A stretch of 47,592 nucleotides of DNA, taken from positions 1-47,592 of the forward strand of contig CAMNQF010000029.1 in NCBI GenBank assembly GCA_946548895.1, written 5' to 3'. The DNA is from an uncultured bacterium (GTDB taxonomy: Bacteria > Bacillota > Clostridia > Oscillospirales > Oscillospiraceae). Positions 25,394 to 33,304 of the stretch are shown here, piece by piece. A program made the translations under genes and the position numbers. Below the pieces are notes generated by a model that saw only the letters and a program-made list of their open reading frames with translations, had not been told where the DNA came from and did no database searches. Position 1 is the stretch's first letter. Each line of letters opens with the position of its first letter.

Positions 25394-26507
25394 CGCGCTG
25401 CAAAAATTGGAGGAAACCGCCCGCTCCCCCAAGCGGGCCATGGAGGCGTACCGGCAGGCGGGCAGGCCGGTGGCCGGGTGCATCCCGGAGTATACGCCGG
25501 AGGTTATGGTTCACGCCGCTGGCTTTATCCCCTTCGGATTGTGGGGGGGCGAGACCACGATCATGCTTGCCGACAGCTACATTCCCACCTTTGCCTGCTC
25601 CCTGGTGCGCTCCTGCGCGGAGTACGGGCTGAATGGGACGTATCGGGGGCTGTCCTTCATCATCGCGCCCATATTGTGCGACGCGCTGAAGGGCTGCGTG
25701 CAGACCTTCCGTGTGGCGGTCAAGGACCCGCCGGTCCTGCCGTTTTCCCTGCCGCAAAACCGAACCCTGCCCAGCGCGGCCGCGTTTACCGCGCAGGAGT
25801 ACCGGGCGTTGGGAGAAAAAATCCAGAAGCTCACCGGCGCCGGGATCTCCGGGCAGGCCATGCGGCGGTCCATCCGAATCTACAACGAGCACAGCCGGGC
25901 TATGCGGGACTTTGACCGGGCCGCCGCCGAGCACACCGACGTGATCGGGGCCCGGGCCCGCCAGGCCGTATTCAAAAGCGCCTGGTTCATGGAAAAGGAG
26001 GAGCACACCGGGCTGGTGCGGCAGATCACGCGGGCGCTTGAGGAGCGCCCGGCCTGCCGGAAAAACCCCGCGCGGGTGGTCCTGACGGGCGTAAGCGCCG
26101 GCTCGGCGGCGCTCATGGAGCTGCTGGAGGAGGAAGGGTTCGACGTGGTGGGCGACCACGTCTATCAGGACAGCTGGACCTATCTCCATCCCATTCGCGA
26201 GGACTTGGAGGACCCGGTCATGGCCCTGGCGGAGCACTGGATTCAGGTGGGCGGGAGCTGTGTGGCCCACGAGCGCCGGCGCAGCCGTTCCGCCGCCGTC
26301 TTAAAGCTCGCCAAGGAGCGGGAGGCCGGCGCGGTGGTGCTGTGCCTGATGAAATTCTGCGACCCGGAGGAGTACGAGGCTCCCCTGATGCTGGCGGAAT
26401 TGAAGAAGTCCTGCCCCACCCTGACGCTGGACATAGACCAGAACAGCGACAACCTGGAGCAGCTTCGCACAAAAATCCAGACCTTCCGGGATGTGCTGGA
26501 TTCCTGA
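25383..26507 (+). CDS. 2-hydroxyacyl-CoA dehydratase, smaller subunit (HgdB/FldC/LcdB-like)
   Basis: The 374-residue product has the length of HgdB/LcdB/FldC subunits. Conserved parts are VAGCIPEYTPEVMVHAAGF (C33), SYIPTFACSLVRSCAEYGL (C72, C78), APILCDALKG near residue 100 and MKFCDPEEYEAP near 323. Together with the larger subunit it forms the heterodimer that holds the active-site [4Fe-4S] clusters. Its ATG overlaps the upstream gene by 11 bases behind AAGGAGGA, so the two are translated together. The substrate (lactoyl, isocaproyl, aryl-lactyl or other) cannot be chosen from sequence by eye. Confidence 0.9.
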   Translation: MLNDALQKLEETARSPKRAMEAYRQAGRPVAGCIPEYTPEVMVHAAGFIPFGLWGGETTIMLADSYIPTFACSLVRSCAEYGLNGTYRGLSFIIAPILCDALKGCVQTFRVAVKDPPVLPFSLPQNRTLPSAAAFTAQEYRALGEKIQKLTGAGISGQAMRRSIRIYNEHSRAMRDFDRAAAEHTDVIGARARQAVFKSAWFMEKEEHTGLVRQITRALEERPACRKNPARVVLTGVSAGSAALMELLEEEGFDVVGDHVYQDSWTYLHPIREDLEDPVMALAEHWIQVGGSCVAHERRRSRSAAVLKLAKEREAGAVVLCLMKFCDPEEYEAPLMLAELKKSCPTLTLDIDQNSDNLEQLRTKIQTFRDVLDS

Positions 26508-26548
26508 AGTAATGAACAAAAAATTTCCATAGAGGAGGAATAATTTCC

Positions 26549-27532
26549 ATGAAAATCGAGACAAAATTTACAAAAATGTTTGGCATTGAAAAGCCCATCA
26601 TCCAGGGCGGTATGCAGCACATCGGCGTACCCGCGTTCGCGTCCCTCTTCTCCAACGCCGGCGGCATGGGTACCATCAACATCACCTGCTATAAGAGCCC
26701 CGAGGAGTTCGCGGACGCCGTGGCGGAGATGAACGAGCTGACGGACAAGCCCTGGATTGTGAACATCTCGCTGGCGCCCGACCTGACCAAGGGGGATGAG
26801 ATATTCAAGTATATCGACGTGTGCGCCCGGGGAAAAGTGGCGGCCATCGAATTTGCCGCCGCCAGCCCGGAGATGTTCATGCCGGCCTGCAAGGAGGCGG
26901 GCATCAAGATCATCCACAAGAGCCCGAACGCCCACGTGGCAAAGCGCATGGAGGAAAAAGGCGCCGATGTGGTCACCATCGCCGGCTACGAGGTGGCTGG
27001 CCACCCCAGCAGGGACGGGATCGGCACCTTCGTCATCGCCAATAAGGTGGCCTCTATCTGCAGCTGCCCGGTGATGGCCGCCGGCGGCGTGGCGGACGGC
27101 AGGGGCCTGGCCGCGGCACTGGCCCTGGGTGCCAGCGGCGTGGTGGTGGGCACCCGTTTTGTCGCCACCACCGAGTGCCCCATCTCCTACAACCACAAGA
27201 AATGGATCGTGGACCACTCCGAGCGGGACACTGTGCTGATTCAGCAGAGCATCAATAATATGATGCGCGTGGCCGATAATACGGCGGCAAAGCTGACCCA
27301 GGAGATGGAGAAGCGGGGGACCACCCTTCAGGAGCTGATGTCCGTGATCTCCGGCAAGCGGAGCAAAGAGGGCTACGCGGACGGCAACGTGGACGGCTCC
27401 ATCTACGCGGTGGGCCCGGTGATCGGCCTCATCAACAGCATGGAGGACATTAAGCCGGTGGCGCAGGTCATGGACGAGATGGTGGACGACGCCTATGCCA
27501 TCATTCAGTCGCTGAAGCAGAGCTTTTCGTAA
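26549..27532 (+). CDS. Nitronate monooxygenase/FabK-like FMN protein
   Basis: The 327-residue product is a TIM-barrel flavoprotein of the nitronate monooxygenase/enoyl-ACP reductase II family. It shows IEKPIIQGGMQHIG at the start, VVTIAGYEVAGHPSRDG (the Gly-rich phosphate-side loop, ~145-161), and the FMN phosphate site AAGGVADGRGLAAALALG followed by VVVGTRF. In a CoA-thioester cluster it may act as an NADH-linked enoyl-thioester reductase or a detoxifying oxidase; neither is shown by sequence. It follows the dehydratase by 41 bases and precedes a crotonase by 18. A broken relative lies at 20119-20280. Confidence 0.82.
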   Translation: MKIETKFTKMFGIEKPIIQGGMQHIGVPAFASLFSNAGGMGTINITCYKSPEEFADAVAEMNELTDKPWIVNISLAPDLTKGDEIFKYIDVCARGKVAAIEFAAASPEMFMPACKEAGIKIIHKSPNAHVAKRMEEKGADVVTIAGYEVAGHPSRDGIGTFVIANKVASICSCPVMAAGGVADGRGLAAALALGASGVVVGTRFVATTECPISYNHKKWIVDHSERDTVLIQQSINNMMRVADNTAAKLTQEMEKRGTTLQELMSVISGKRSKEGYADGNVDGSIYAVGPVIGLINSMEDIKPVAQVMDEMVDDAYAIIQSLKQSFS

Positions 27533-27550
27533 GAGTGGGGAGGAACCATC

Positions 27551-28336
27551 ATGAGCGAGATCATTCAGATTCAGCGGCAGGGGCGCGTAGCGCTGGTGAC
27601 GCACAACAGGCCCGAGGCCAGCAACGCCTTCTCCTATGAATCCTATGGGGCGATCCGGGACGCCATGCGGACGCTGGGCGGCGACCCGGACGTGGGCGCC
27701 ATCGTCATCACCGGCGCTGGAAAGCATTTCTCCGCAGGCGGTGATATTGTGCGCTTCCGCCAGCTCATTGAGAGCGGTGAATTTCTGGCGGCGGAGAATA
27801 TCCTCTACGCCGGCGAGATGTCCGCGGCTATCCGCCGCTGCCCCAAGCCGGTGATCGCTATGGTCAACGGCGTGGCGACCGGGGCCGGGTTAAGCTGTGC
27901 GCTGGCCTGCGACTTCCGGGTGGCCGCGCCCTCCTCCAAGCTGATTATGGCCTTCGTCAACATGGGCCTGTGCGGAGACACGGGGAGCCTCTATTTCCTG
28001 CCCAAGCTGGCGGGCATTCCCGAGGCGCAGCGCATGATGATGACCGGCGAGCCCGTCTCCGGCGAAGAGGCGTACCGAATTGGCCTGGTCTCCATCCTGG
28101 CGCAGGAGGGCGGCCTGGCGGAGGCTGCCATGGCGTTTGCCGACAAGCTGGCCAACAAATCCACCGCGGCCATCGCGGAGCAGAAGGCCATTTCCAACCG
28201 ATACTTCTTCCAGGATCTGGACGCCTATTTTCAGGATGAGGCCGCGGCAATGGCCGCGCTGTCCCGCAAGCCGGACTTCAAGGCGGCGGTGTACGCCTTC
28301 CTGGAGAAGAAAAAGCCCGTGTTTAACCAGCCGTGA
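27551..28336 (+). CDS. Crotonase-fold protein, PaaG-like isomerase type
   Basis: The 261-residue product has the crotonase fold, with oxyanion-hole parts HFSAGGD (59-65) and GVATGAGLSC (107-116). The two glutamates of true enoyl-CoA hydratases are absent: the first position is in GAGLSCALACD and the second reads FVNMGLCGDTGS. An aspartate (D143) in the GLxxDxG pattern is instead kept, as in PaaG, the 1,2-epoxyphenylacetyl-CoA isomerase, and in related delta3-delta2-enoyl-CoA isomerases. Double-bond isomerisation or another rearrangement is thus more likely than hydration. Substrate unknown. Confidence 0.8.
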   Translation: MSEIIQIQRQGRVALVTHNRPEASNAFSYESYGAIRDAMRTLGGDPDVGAIVITGAGKHFSAGGDIVRFRQLIESGEFLAAENILYAGEMSAAIRRCPKPVIAMVNGVATGAGLSCALACDFRVAAPSSKLIMAFVNMGLCGDTGSLYFLPKLAGIPEAQRMMMTGEPVSGEEAYRIGLVSILAQEGGLAEAAMAFADKLANKSTAAIAEQKAISNRYFFQDLDAYFQDEAAAMAALSRKPDFKAAVYAFLEKKKPVFNQP

Positions 28337-28389
28337 GCGGGCAAAGGGGTTATGTACAGCGGTTTCAACTTTAGAAAGGTGGATTTTTC

Positions 28390-29538
28390 ATGGAATTTAA
28401 ACTGACGGAAGACCAATTGATGTGCCAGAACAGCGCGCGGGAATTCGCCCAGCGGTTCATCACCAAGGAGCGCATGGAGCAGGCGGACCGGGAGCGCCGG
28501 GTACCTGACGATATCTTCCAGGGGATGTGCGACGCCGGATTCGCGGGGCTGATCTTCGACCCGAAGTACGGCGGCGTCGGGCTTGGCATGGACAGCTATG
28601 TGCTGACCCTGGAGCAGCTGGCCGGCAAGGACCCCTCGATGTCCGCCGTGCTGGTCATCAGCGTGATGTTTTTGTATGCCATCAATCTGTACGGAACGGA
28701 GGAACAGAAAGCCAAATATCTGCCCGGCGGGATCGAGGGCAAATTCCGCGGGTCGTTCGCCTTTACCGAGGCGGGCACCGGCTCCGACCCCAAGCAGCTG
28801 ACCACCACCTATAAGGAGGAGGAGGACTGCTTCGTCATCAACGGCGTGAAGCGGTTCATCAGCAACGCGGGCTACGAGGGGCCTATTATTCTCTTTGCCA
28901 ATGACTCCAACGGGGAAAATACCACCGCTTTCGTATTTGACAAATTTGGCCCGGGCTACAGCCTGTCTACGGCCTGGGACACCATGACCTGCCATGCCAG
29001 CCCCGTGTACGACATCTTCCTGGACGAGGTGCGCATCCCCAAGGACAGCGTTTTGGGCGGCATCGGGGGCGGTTTCAAAATTCTGAAGGGAGTCATCGCT
29101 TTCAGCAAGATGGGCGTGATGGCCCAGTGTGTGGGCAATATGGGCCATGCCTATGAGCTGGCGGTCAAGTACGCCAAGGAAAAGCTGCACCGCGGCAAGC
29201 CCATCAGCAAATTCCCCACCATCCAGACCAAGATCGCGGAAATCGCCGCCATGCATCAGAGCTGCCAGCTGCTGGTGTACCGCTTGGCGGAGCACCTCAA
29301 CGACGCCAAGCCGGAAGATATGGGGGCCGTCATCGCCGAATCCGGCATGGTGAAAGGCCACGTGGCGGACACTGGCTTTATCTGCTGCCAGAAGGCCATG
29401 AGCGTGCTGGGCGCTTACGGCGTGTGCGGCGAGTACGAGATTGAGCGCTGTGTCAGGGAGTCGCTGCAATATCCCTGCGTAGAGGGCGTGGGCGACATCC
29501 AGCGCATCATGTGCGGCAGCTATGCGCTGCGCCCCTGA
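28390..29538 (+). CDS. Acyl-CoA dehydrogenase, copy 1
   Basis: The 382-residue product is an FAD acyl-CoA dehydrogenase of usual length. It has the flavin/substrate loop SFAFTEAGTGSDPKQL (~126-141), INGVKRFISNAGY, and near the C-terminus CVEGVGDIQRIM, which places the catalytic base glutamate in the standard position (VEG). The TxxxD pattern suggests a short- or branched-chain class. It may run toward reduction of the enoyl-CoA made by the dehydratase, in which case it needs electron-transfer flavoprotein; no etfAB is in this window. Confidence 0.9.
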   Translation: MEFKLTEDQLMCQNSAREFAQRFITKERMEQADRERRVPDDIFQGMCDAGFAGLIFDPKYGGVGLGMDSYVLTLEQLAGKDPSMSAVLVISVMFLYAINLYGTEEQKAKYLPGGIEGKFRGSFAFTEAGTGSDPKQLTTTYKEEEDCFVINGVKRFISNAGYEGPIILFANDSNGENTTAFVFDKFGPGYSLSTAWDTMTCHASPVYDIFLDEVRIPKDSVLGGIGGGFKILKGVIAFSKMGVMAQCVGNMGHAYELAVKYAKEKLHRGKPISKFPTIQTKIAEIAAMHQSCQLLVYRLAEHLNDAKPEDMGAVIAESGMVKGHVADTGFICCQKAMSVLGAYGVCGEYEIERCVRESLQYPCVEGVGDIQRIMCGSYALRP

Positions 29539-29591
29539 ACGAAGCAAGCCGCCGGGGGAGAACGCCGGACGGGGCGGGTGAGTGGTGAGCG

Positions 29592-30932
29592 ATGGAATGG
29601 ATCAGCCTGTTGGGCATCATAGCCGCCATCGCGCTGTTTGCCGCGCTCTGTTTCAAAGGGATTCCCGTCACGGTCAGCGCTCCGGCGTTGAGCATCATGC
29701 TGTGGCTGTTCAGCGCCGCCGCCGGGGACGGCCTCTCCTTTGACGGCGCGGTGAGGATATTTTCGTCCGGGGCGGCTTCAGCCATTGAGCGCTACCTGCT
29801 GCTGTTTATGTTCAGCGCGTCGTTCGGCGGCCTGCTGTGCGAGGTGGGCATCGCGTCCGCCATAGGGGCCTTTTTCAGCGGCCTGATTATGAGAGCCCCT
29901 AAACGCTGGCAAAAGCTGCTGGCGGTGGCCGTGGTTCCCCTGATTAACGCGATCCTGACCTACTCTGGGGTGAGCCTCTTCGTGGTGGTATTCGCCGTGG
30001 TGGCCATTGCCCGGGATCTGTTCCGCCGGATGGACGTCCCCTGGCACCTGTATTCGATGAGCATGATCGGTTCGGCGACCTTTACTTCCGGGCTGCTGCC
30101 GGGCTCCCCTTCCCTGTCCAATTTGGTGCCCATGGAGTATCTCGGGACGACCTCTCTGGCCGCCCCGGTGCTTTCCCTGATCCTGTCCGCAGTCAGCCTT
30201 GCGCTTGGCGCGGGCTATATGGCGTTCGCTCTGTGGCGGACCGAGCGGGCGGGCGAGGGCTTTTTGCCCACCGGCGAGGGGATTTCCCAGGTGGAGTTCC
30301 GCACACAGGCGGGCGAGCGGAAAATTTGTGTGCCGCTGGCGTTTCTGCCGATGCTCTCCCCCGTGATATTCATCAATGCGGCCGGGCTTTCGGTGGAGCT
30401 GTCTTTGCTGTTAAGTAATCTCCTGATCCTGATCCTGTATCGAAAGCACCTGAGCTTGGAGCGCGTAAAAAATGGGCTGGTTTCCGGGCTGACGGCGGGA
30501 ATTTCCCCGGCCATCTCCCTGGGTGTCATGATGGGGTTTGGGAGTATGTTGACCAGCTCGTCCGGGTTCCGCCCCATACTGCGCCTGGTATACGGCGTGC
30601 CGGGTCCCATGGTGCTCAAGGCCATCGTCATGGTGTCTGTGACCTCCTTCCTGCTGGGAAACGCGAACGCCGGCATCACCACCAGCCTGGAGGCCATGGG
30701 GCCGGATGCCTTGCTGCTGTCCGGCGTCTCCCCCGAGGCGCTGCACCGCGCGGTGTCGATGGCAAGCTTGTTCGGGGCCTCCCCCCACTCCAGCGCGCTG
30801 TGCAACTCCCTGCTGGTGGCCAAGCTGAACCACAGGGTGAGCTACCGGCACTATTTCGTGATCGGGATCGTGAACACGGCAATCCTGTCCGTCGTGGCCG
30901 TGGTCCTTATCCAGGCGGGAATTACATATTAG
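29592..30932 (+). CDS. GntP-type carboxylate permease, copy 2
   Basis: The 446-residue, ~12-helix protein is a paralogue of the permease at 21733-23064. Matching parts are NAILTYSGVSLFVVVFAVVA (copy 1: NGVLTYGGITSFLVVFLMVA), SATFTSGLLPGSPSLSNLVP and, late in the protein, MASLFGASPHSSALCNS, where copy 1 has SCSAIGLDTLPHSVGVIN. The differences in the last motif suggest another cargo or direction. It separates the first set of enzymes from the second set (crotonase, dehydrogenase, transferase). Confidence 0.84.
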   Translation: MEWISLLGIIAAIALFAALCFKGIPVTVSAPALSIMLWLFSAAAGDGLSFDGAVRIFSSGAASAIERYLLLFMFSASFGGLLCEVGIASAIGAFFSGLIMRAPKRWQKLLAVAVVPLINAILTYSGVSLFVVVFAVVAIARDLFRRMDVPWHLYSMSMIGSATFTSGLLPGSPSLSNLVPMEYLGTTSLAAPVLSLILSAVSLALGAGYMAFALWRTERAGEGFLPTGEGISQVEFRTQAGERKICVPLAFLPMLSPVIFINAAGLSVELSLLLSNLLILILYRKHLSLERVKNGLVSGLTAGISPAISLGVMMGFGSMLTSSSGFRPILRLVYGVPGPMVLKAIVMVSVTSFLLGNANAGITTSLEAMGPDALLLSGVSPEALHRAVSMASLFGASPHSSALCNSLLVAKLNHRVSYRHYFVIGIVNTAILSVVAVVLIQAGITY

Positions 30933-31019
30933 AACTCGTCTGAACACAGGCGGCGCGGCGGGAAAGCCCGCCGCCAGGTACAGGCAAGCTTTGGCTTGAT
31001 GGAGGAGGCGCGGTCATTG

Positions 31020-31799
31020 ATGACGTATCAAAATTATCTTGTGGACGTGGGCCCGGACAAAATCGCTCTGCTCACGGTCAACCGGCCTGAAAAGCGCAAC
31101 GCCATGAGTGCCGAGGCGTGGCGGGAGCTGGAACACTTTTTCGCCTGGGCCGACCAGGCGCCGGAGGTGGGCATGGTCATCCTCACCGGCGCTGGGAATA
31201 AGGCGTTTATCGCCGGCGCCGACCTGAACAGCCTGGCCGGGCGCCGGCCCGCGGACTGCTTGAAAAACGCGGCTCAAAGCGCCCTGCGCCGGATCGAGCG
31301 GTGCGCCAAGCCCGTCATCGCCGCAGTCAACAGCTATGCTTTCGGCGGCGGCTGTGAAACGGCTATCGCCTGTGACTTTCGCGTGGCGTCGGAAAACGCG
31401 GTCTTTGCCTTGCCGGAGACGGGGCTGGGCATCATCCCCGGGGCGGGTGGAACCCAGCGTCTGAGCCGGCTGATCGGCCTGGGCAGGGCAAAAGACATGG
31501 TTCTGCTGGGCCGCAGCGTCTCCGGGCCGGAAGCGGTGCGGATCGGCCTGGCCACCGCCTGCGTGCCCCAGGAAAAGCTGCTGGAAGAGGCCAGGCAGAT
31601 GGCGGCGCAGATGCTAAAGCGCGGGCCGCTGGCCCTTCAAATGGCAAAGCATCTGCTGCAGGCTTCGCTGTCCTCCAGCGAGGACGTGGGGCTGCTGATG
31701 GAAAACATGGCCTTTGGCGCGCTGTGCGGCACCCAGGACAAGCGGGAGGGCGTGATGTCGTTTTTGGAAAAACGCAACCCCAGCTATCAGGGGAAATAA
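31020..31799 (+). CDS. Enoyl-CoA hydratase (canonical crotonase)
   Basis: The 259-residue product has both catalytic glutamates of enoyl-CoA hydratase: E113 in AFGGGCETAIACD and E133 in FALPETGLGIIPGAGGTQRL. The oxyanion-hole segment is AFIAGADLNSL (62-72). It should add water to a 2-enoyl-CoA or carry out the reverse. The ATG at 31020 follows GGAGGAGG; a TTG just before is also possible, and a longer in-frame start lacks a proper site. It is followed 25 bases later by a second acyl-CoA dehydrogenase. Confidence 0.9.
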   Translation: MTYQNYLVDVGPDKIALLTVNRPEKRNAMSAEAWRELEHFFAWADQAPEVGMVILTGAGNKAFIAGADLNSLAGRRPADCLKNAAQSALRRIERCAKPVIAAVNSYAFGGGCETAIACDFRVASENAVFALPETGLGIIPGAGGTQRLSRLIGLGRAKDMVLLGRSVSGPEAVRIGLATACVPQEKLLEEARQMAAQMLKRGPLALQMAKHLLQASLSSSEDVGLLMENMAFGALCGTQDKREGVMSFLEKRNPSYQGK

Positions 31800-31824
31800 C
31801 ACATTTCAAGGAGGAATCTCAACT

Positions 31825-33042
31825 ATGCTGGATTTAAATGGAACCGGCCTGGTCATGCTGGAAGAGGACAAAGAACTCATCTCCATGGTCCACGACTTTG
31901 TGCTGAAGGAGGTCCGCCCCCGGGCGGCGGAGCACGACCGGTCCGGCGAGCTGGACTGGGAGTCCTATAACAAAGCCTTTGAGATGGGGCTTATCTGCGC
32001 GGACCTGCCCGCCGAATACGGCGGCCAGGGCATGAGCGCCGTCACCAGCGCCTGGATCCGGGAGGAATTGATGTATGGCGACGCCGGCTTCGGCCTCACG
32101 TGCGGCACCAACAATCTGGGGATCAAGCCGGTGATGCTGGCCGGTACGGAGGAGCAGAAGCGCTGGTGCGTGGAGGTGCTCACCAGTGACAAACCCGGCC
32201 GGGATCCCAGATGGCCCCAGAAGCGCAGCGGCTTCGCCGCCTTTGCCCTGACGGAGCCGGACGCGGGCTCTGACGCCGGGGCCTGCCGCACCACGGCGGT
32301 AAAGACCGCCGACGGCAGCGAGTACATCCTGAACGGCCGCAAGTGCTTCATCACCAACGCCTGCTACGCCGATTTTATGTGCGTGGTGGCCTCCATAGAC
32401 CGCAGCCTGGGCTATAAAGGGCTGACCATGTTCCTGGTGGACGCCCACCTCCCCGGAGTTTCCATCGGCAAGCATGAGGACAAAATGGGCATACGCCAGT
32501 CCGCCACCTGCGACGTGATCTTTGAGGATGTGCACATTCCCGCCTCCGCCCTGGTGGGCAAGGAGGGCGAAGGCTTCAAAATCGCCATGAAAACGCTGGA
32601 GCACGGCAGGGCCAGCATCGGGGCGGGCTGCGTAGGCATCATGCGCGCCGCCCTGGAGGAGGCCGCCCGATACGCCCAGGTGCGCAAAACCATGGGAAAA
32701 CCCATCTGGAAAAATCAAGGTATCAGCTTCAAGCTGGCCAATATGCAGATCGACATCGAGACCAGCCGCGCCATCGGCATGAAGGTAGCCGCCCTGGTGG
32801 ACGCCGGTTCCCGTGAAGCCGCCGAGCTGGGGCCCATTGCGAAGTGCTATTGCACCGACGCGCTGAACCGCGTTGTGACCGAGGCGGTACAGATTTTGGG
32901 CGGCTACGGCTATATGCGGGACTACCCGGTGGAAAAACTGATGCGGGACGCGAAGATATTCCAGATCTTTGAGGGCACCAACGAGGTGCAGCGCATGATT
33001 ATTGGCAACGGCGTCGTCGCAAAATACAAGGTCAAGGAGTGA
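31825..33042 (+). CDS. Acyl-CoA dehydrogenase, copy 2
   Basis: The 405-residue product is a second FAD acyl-CoA dehydrogenase. It has FALTEPDAGSDAG (~140-152), LNGRKCFITNA, and the catalytic glutamate in FEGTNEVQRMI near the end. It differs from copy 1 by about a dozen extra residues (SDKPGRDPRWPQKR, ~121-134) just before the flavin loop. Sequence is only distantly like copy 1, so the two probably use different acyl groups rather than being recent duplicates. A strong AAGGAGGA precedes ATG. Confidence 0.9.
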   Translation: MLDLNGTGLVMLEEDKELISMVHDFVLKEVRPRAAEHDRSGELDWESYNKAFEMGLICADLPAEYGGQGMSAVTSAWIREELMYGDAGFGLTCGTNNLGIKPVMLAGTEEQKRWCVEVLTSDKPGRDPRWPQKRSGFAAFALTEPDAGSDAGACRTTAVKTADGSEYILNGRKCFITNACYADFMCVVASIDRSLGYKGLTMFLVDAHLPGVSIGKHEDKMGIRQSATCDVIFEDVHIPASALVGKEGEGFKIAMKTLEHGRASIGAGCVGIMRAALEEAARYAQVRKTMGKPIWKNQGISFKLANMQIDIETSRAIGMKVAALVDAGSREAAELGPIAKCYCTDALNRVVTEAVQILGGYGYMRDYPVEKLMRDAKIFQIFEGTNEVQRMIIGNGVVAKYKVKE

Positions 33043-33304
33043 CGGGTTTCCCCTTTGACCGGCAGAATCATTTCCGGCGAGCCGGAGCGGATGGCCATAT
33101 TGTCTGCTCAGTTCCGCCATCCGGCCTTTCCCGGCGGATCCTATGCCCTCCAGGGTTGGAAAAACAGAGGAAACAGCGCCCGCTTCCGCATGGCCCGCCC
33201 GGAGACAGTACAGTGATTCTGGACACCGGCCTGATGGGCCGGCACGAGTGTGCACGGGCCTGAACCACTGTCCGCCCCTATTCTGATAAAACGAGGTCGC
33301 TATT
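33043..33304. other. Intergenic stretch before the second CoA-transferase
   Basis: About 260 bases without a gene I can support. A short hairpin CCGGCC-TGAT-GGGCCGG lies at ~33224-33241. No promoter is evident. Confidence 0.45.

Noticed and set aside
23237-26507. ATP-dependent benzoyl-CoA reductase (BcrABCD)
   Set aside because: That enzyme has two different ATPase subunits; here there is one activator of HgdC size with one cysteine pair per monomer, and subunit lengths fit hydroxyacyl-CoA dehydratases.
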